Assembly: GCA_937968035.1 (NCBI GenBank)
Contig: CALBTS010000226.1
Location: 1-8,827 of the forward strand
DNA from: an uncultured Methanomethylovorans sp.
GTDB taxonomy: Archaea > Halobacteriota > Methanosarcinia > Methanosarcinales > Methanosarcinaceae
Length of the DNA: 8,827 nt
Direction: 5' to 3'
Positions within the stretch are counted from its first letter, which is position 1. The number at the start of each line of letters is the position of its first letter. This document shows positions 6,092 to 8,827 of the stretch, piece by piece. The notes beneath the pieces are model-generated. The model was given only the letters and a program-made list of their open reading frames with translations, was not told where the DNA came from and did no database searches. The translations under genes and the position numbers were made by a program.

Positions 6092-6841
6092 ATGGAAACA
6101 ATTATTGAGGTAAGGGATCTTGTCAAGGTCTTTCATTCAAGAGGACGGAAAATAACTGCTGTCAATGATGTAAGCTTTGATGTATTCAAAGGAGAGATCT
6201 TTGGGATGATCGGACCTAACGGGGCGGGCAAATCCACCATATTCTCCATGCTCACCACTTTAATAAAGCCCACCAGCGGCAGTATAAAAGTTGCAGGCTT
6301 CGACGTCGATAAAGAGGATGACAAGATACGGCCTATCATAGGCATAGTTCCTCAGAAGCTCAGCCTTTATCCCGACCTTACGGCCAGGGAGAATCTGGAG
6401 CTTATGGGAAAGCTCTATAGTGTTCCTAAAAAAATAATGGAGGAACGTATCGATCACTACCTGCATCTCGTAGGTCTTGAGTCCCATGCAGACCGATTTG
6501 CAGGTGGCTTCTCAGGCGGTATGAAGCAGCGCCTTTCAGTTATATGCGCAGTGTTGCACGAGCCTCAGATCATATTCTGGGATGAGCCTTCCACAGGTCT
6601 TGACCCGCAGACCAGGCAGGCTATCTGGAAACTTGCCAGAAAGTTCAACGGAGAAGGAAAGACCCTGGTATTCACAACCCACTACATGGAAGAAGCTGAT
6701 AATCTGTGTGACAGGGTTGCCATAATGAATTTAGGTAAAATGGTGGCCTTGGACACGCCGGAAAATTTAAAGGAAAGGTCAGGGAGCACAAATCTTGAAG
6801 AAGTGTTCATACGCCTGACCGGGGAAGAGGTGCGTGATTAA
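6092..6841 (+). CDS. ABC transporter ATP-binding protein (ABC-2 exporter type)
   Basis: The 249-residue ATPase powers the permease encoded next. It has Walker A GPNGAGKST (41-49), Q-loop Gln88 (VPQ), signature FSGGMKQ (140-146), Walker B IIFWDEP (160-166), D-loop STGLD (167-171) and H-loop His197 (TTH). The DLTARENL segment (95-102), the EEADNLCDRVAIMNLG block and the ending LEEVFIRLTG (235-244) are typical of DrrA/CcmA-like drug and lipid exporters. It lacks the longer C-terminal extension of classic DrrA proteins. Walker B carries Trp163 where Leu is common. The ATG follows the TetR stop directly, with GGTGA about 4 nt ahead inside the tetR end. The substrate is unknown. Confidence 0.95.
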   Translation: METIIEVRDLVKVFHSRGRKITAVNDVSFDVFKGEIFGMIGPNGAGKSTIFSMLTTLIKPTSGSIKVAGFDVDKEDDKIRPIIGIVPQKLSLYPDLTARENLELMGKLYSVPKKIMEERIDHYLHLVGLESHADRFAGGFSGGMKQRLSVICAVLHEPQIIFWDEPSTGLDPQTRQAIWKLARKFNGEGKTLVFTTHYMEEADNLCDRVAIMNLGKMVALDTPENLKERSGSTNLEEVFIRLTGEEVRD

Positions 6842-7948
6842 ATGGATATAATGACCGAGCTGCAACACTCCTGGATAATCACAGTAAAGGAGTTCAGACA
6901 GCTTTCCCGAAAAAAGGCTCTCATGGTTCCTTTGTTCCTGTTCCCCATTATCATGATCATCTTTTTCGGCTATGGGATGGGTGGTACTGTAAAGGATGCT
7001 CCCATTCTGATCGTTAATGACGACACAGGCACAGCCTCAAATTCCCTTGTGCACCAGATCGGCAGCTATGCCGGCAAATACAGTGGAGAGCCCATGTTCT
7101 CCATAACCTACACGAAAGACATGTCGCAGTCAAAAGCAGAGAGTAAGATCGATGCCGGATCGTATAAAGCTGTCCTGCTGATCCCGCCGGATTACAGTGA
7201 TAAACTGGCGAGAAATGAAAGTGTGACCCTTATCCTTCTTACCGATTCCTCGGACACTACCACAACAGGCATTATTGTCAACTATATGAAGCAACTGTTC
7301 TCAGAAAGAGGGTCTGTTTCTCTGGCCATCCCAAATATCTATGGGGATCTTGAATATCTGGACTTTCTGACTCCGGCTGTTATAGCCCTCACTATTTTTA
7401 TGGGTTCTGTAGCGACCACAGGTTCTGCCATCGCGGGAGAAAAAGAAGACGGTACCATTGTCCGTATCCTGATGACCCCTGTCAGCAGAAGAGCAGTGAT
7501 CCTCGGAAAAACGATATACCAGCTTATATTGCAGCTGATCAGATCTGTTATTCTTATACTGGCAGCGTATTTCCTGGTGGGGTTCCATATGAACGGCAGC
7601 TGGCTGCTTGTTGCTCTGGTGCTTGTTATCTTCACTCTTGGTGGAGTAGGCATGGGGATCGTGATGTCTACAAGAGTGAATGATATGGAATCTTTCTTCC
7701 AGCTGAACATGCTAGTCACTCTTCCATCCATGTTCGTTACCGGTGTGTTTTTCCCCTTGAGCTCGGTCCCGGACTGGATGCGCTATATCGCTTACCTGTT
7801 GCCTTTGACCTATGCGAACGACGCCATGCGTACGATAATGATCAAGGGCCAGGGTCTGAGCGCTATATCCACAGATCTGATAATACTCTCACTCTTCGCA
7901 CTTATTACTTTCACAGCAGGTGTCCATCTTTTCAGGAGGGAAGCATAA
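6842..7948 (+). CDS. ABC-2 type transporter permease
   Basis: A 368-residue membrane protein that forms the channel for the preceding ATPase. The layout is that of long ABC-2 permeases (YhgE/DrrB/NatB-like). It has a cytoplasmic start with a KEFRQLSRKK segment, TM1 at about 27-46, a large extracytoplasmic domain (about 47-172), then five further helices near 176-196, 226-248, 254-276, 288-306 and 344-363. The conserved EKEDGTIVRILMTPVSR stretch (200-216) is the cytoplasmic coupling region, and PLTYANDAMR (321-330) is a family hallmark. The start codon directly follows the ATPase stop, with GAGGTG 9 nt upstream. Homodimerisation is likely since only one permease gene is seen, though another could lie beyond the window. 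Confidence 0.94.
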   Translation: MDIMTELQHSWIITVKEFRQLSRKKALMVPLFLFPIIMIIFFGYGMGGTVKDAPILIVNDDTGTASNSLVHQIGSYAGKYSGEPMFSITYTKDMSQSKAESKIDAGSYKAVLLIPPDYSDKLARNESVTLILLTDSSDTTTTGIIVNYMKQLFSERGSVSLAIPNIYGDLEYLDFLTPAVIALTIFMGSVATTGSAIAGEKEDGTIVRILMTPVSRRAVILGKTIYQLILQLIRSVILILAAYFLVGFHMNGSWLLVALVLVIFTLGGVGMGIVMSTRVNDMESFFQLNMLVTLPSMFVTGVFFPLSSVPDWMRYIAYLLPLTYANDAMRTIMIKGQGLSAISTDLIILSLFALITFTAGVHLFRREA

Positions 7949-7949
7949 A

Positions 7950-8827
7950 ATGAGGAAAATGATACCATTGGTTTGTTTATTGCTCTTTATGATCTCAGGC
8001 GTTGCAGGAGCTTATGATACCCTGACAGCCTATAGTGTATCCCAAAGCTTCGATCTCGGAGAAAATTACTACAACGTAGACGGCAGTCCCGATATTAGTG
8101 CCACTATCATCGGCAGTAATGAATTTGAAAGAGGTCAGACGATTACTTTGAACATTGATCTGATGAACAATGGTAAATTGTTAGGGTTCAAGAACGATAG
8201 AACTCCCGATAATGCCGATGAGATATTTGGCGCTCAGACAGAAATGAAGCTGGAGAGCGCTGTGGTAGATGCTACAGGTATAGTCGCTTCTCTTTCAGCA
8301 GGTCCGGAAAGTCCCATAGAGATAAGATCAGTTAGCCAGAAGATCGGTTCTATAAGAAGCGGACAAAATGCTGTCTCACCTGCCAGGTTCGATATAAAGA
8401 TCGATAAAAAGGCAAAGGCAGGGGAATACAACCTTTACCTGAACCTTTCTTACGATTACCAGAAGAATGTACAGGTAATGGACCCTGATTCAACTGCCCA
8501 GACCTATGATGTGAACCGCTGGTATGGGATGATGGTGCAGAACCAGACATTGAAGATCATAGTAAAAGACCAGGCAGATTTTGAAATAATAAATACTACG
8601 GGCACTCTTTATCCCGGTGGTGAGGAGATCATCATTTTAGAGATCAGGAATACAGGCGAGGAAGAGGCAAAGAATCTTAAGCTCATGGTCAATCCATCTG
8701 ACCCGCTAAGCACCACAGATAGTGTGGCGTTCGTGTCCGTTATGGCTCCCGGAAGTACAGCTGTCGCAAAGGTCAAAATTAAGGCTGATAGCGAAGCTGT
8801 GCCCAAAGTGTATGGCATAGATACTGT
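7950..8827 (+). CDS. Secreted COG1361/CARDB-like S-layer-domain protein (partial, cut by window edge)
   Basis: The frame is open from the ATG at 7950 to the window edge (292 residues seen). GGAGGG at 7935-7940, inside the end of the permease gene, is its ribosome site. Residues 1-21 form a signal peptide (MRKM, hydrophobic core, GVAGA before YD); no lipobox is seen. A first beta-rich region (about 49-170) has the GQTITLNIDLMNNG pattern. A second (about 209-290) reads like a CARDB/NEW3 Ig-like fold: YPGGEEIIILEIRNTGEEEAKN, then APGSTAVAKVKIKAD. These match archaeal COG1361 S-layer-domain proteins, which usually end in a membrane anchor; that end is outside the window. It starts 1 bp after the permease stop, so it belongs to the exporter operon. 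An extracytoplasmic partner or surface protein is inferred. Confidence 0.8.
   Translation, partial: MRKMIPLVCLLLFMISGVAGAYDTLTAYSVSQSFDLGENYYNVDGSPDISATIIGSNEFERGQTITLNIDLMNNGKLLGFKNDRTPDNADEIFGAQTEMKLESAVVDATGIVASLSAGPESPIEIRSVSQKIGSIRSGQNAVSPARFDIKIDKKAKAGEYNLYLNLSYDYQKNVQVMDPDSTAQTYDVNRWYGMMVQNQTLKIIVKDQADFEIINTTGTLYPGGEEIIILEIRNTGEEEAKNLKLMVNPSDPLSTTDSVAFVSVMAPGSTAVAKVKIKADSEAVPKVYGIDT

Noticed and set aside
7339..7731. 130-codon minus-strand frame inside the permease gene
   Set aside because: Antisense shadow of a clearly conserved ABC-2 permease; no ribosome site or recognisable domain.

Overview
The window looks like a chromosomal piece of a methylotrophic or cytochrome-containing methanogen of the order Methanosarcinales (a Methanolobus, Methanococcoides or Methanosarcina type). 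This rests on four things: a CDP-archaeol synthase (archaeal ether lipids), a cytochrome c maturation protein of CcmF type, archaeal TATA-box promoters with GGTGA/GAGG ribosome sites, and a COG1361-type S-layer-domain secreted protein. The genus is an inference; no marker gene settles it. No insertion sequence, CRISPR array or prophage gene was seen.

Left part (1-4500), housekeeping. A minus-strand gene cut by the left edge encodes the C-terminal half of a CcmF-like heme/apocytochrome ligation protein. It diverges from carS (CDP-archaeol synthase) followed closely by pyrE (orotate phosphoribosyltransferase). After a 206-bp gap come purD (GAR synthetase) and argF (ornithine carbamoyltransferase), 31 bp apart and probably cotranscribed. 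Together they serve membrane lipid, pyrimidine, purine and arginine synthesis.

Middle (4501-5476). A hairpin with a T8 loop follows argF. Then comes a tRNA-Leu(CAG) gene with its own TATA box and a 3' oligo-T stop. A minus-strand gene for a small PH-domain plus SHOCT-domain protein converges on the tRNA. A divergent intergenic region of about 230 bp carries promoters for both flanking genes.

Right part (5477-8827), the most distinctive region. This is a tight four-gene operon: a TetR-family repressor, an ABC ATPase, an ABC-2 (DrrB-like) permease, and a secreted COG1361/CARDB-like protein cut by the right edge. Junctions are 0, 0 and 1 bp. A perfect 11-bp-arm inverted repeat lies between a TATA box and the TetR start codon, abutting the ATG. 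This predicts autorepression of the whole exporter operon from a leaderless or nearly leaderless transcript. The exported substrate cannot be read from the sequence. The secreted protein is the unusual part and may be an extracytoplasmic partner of the exporter.
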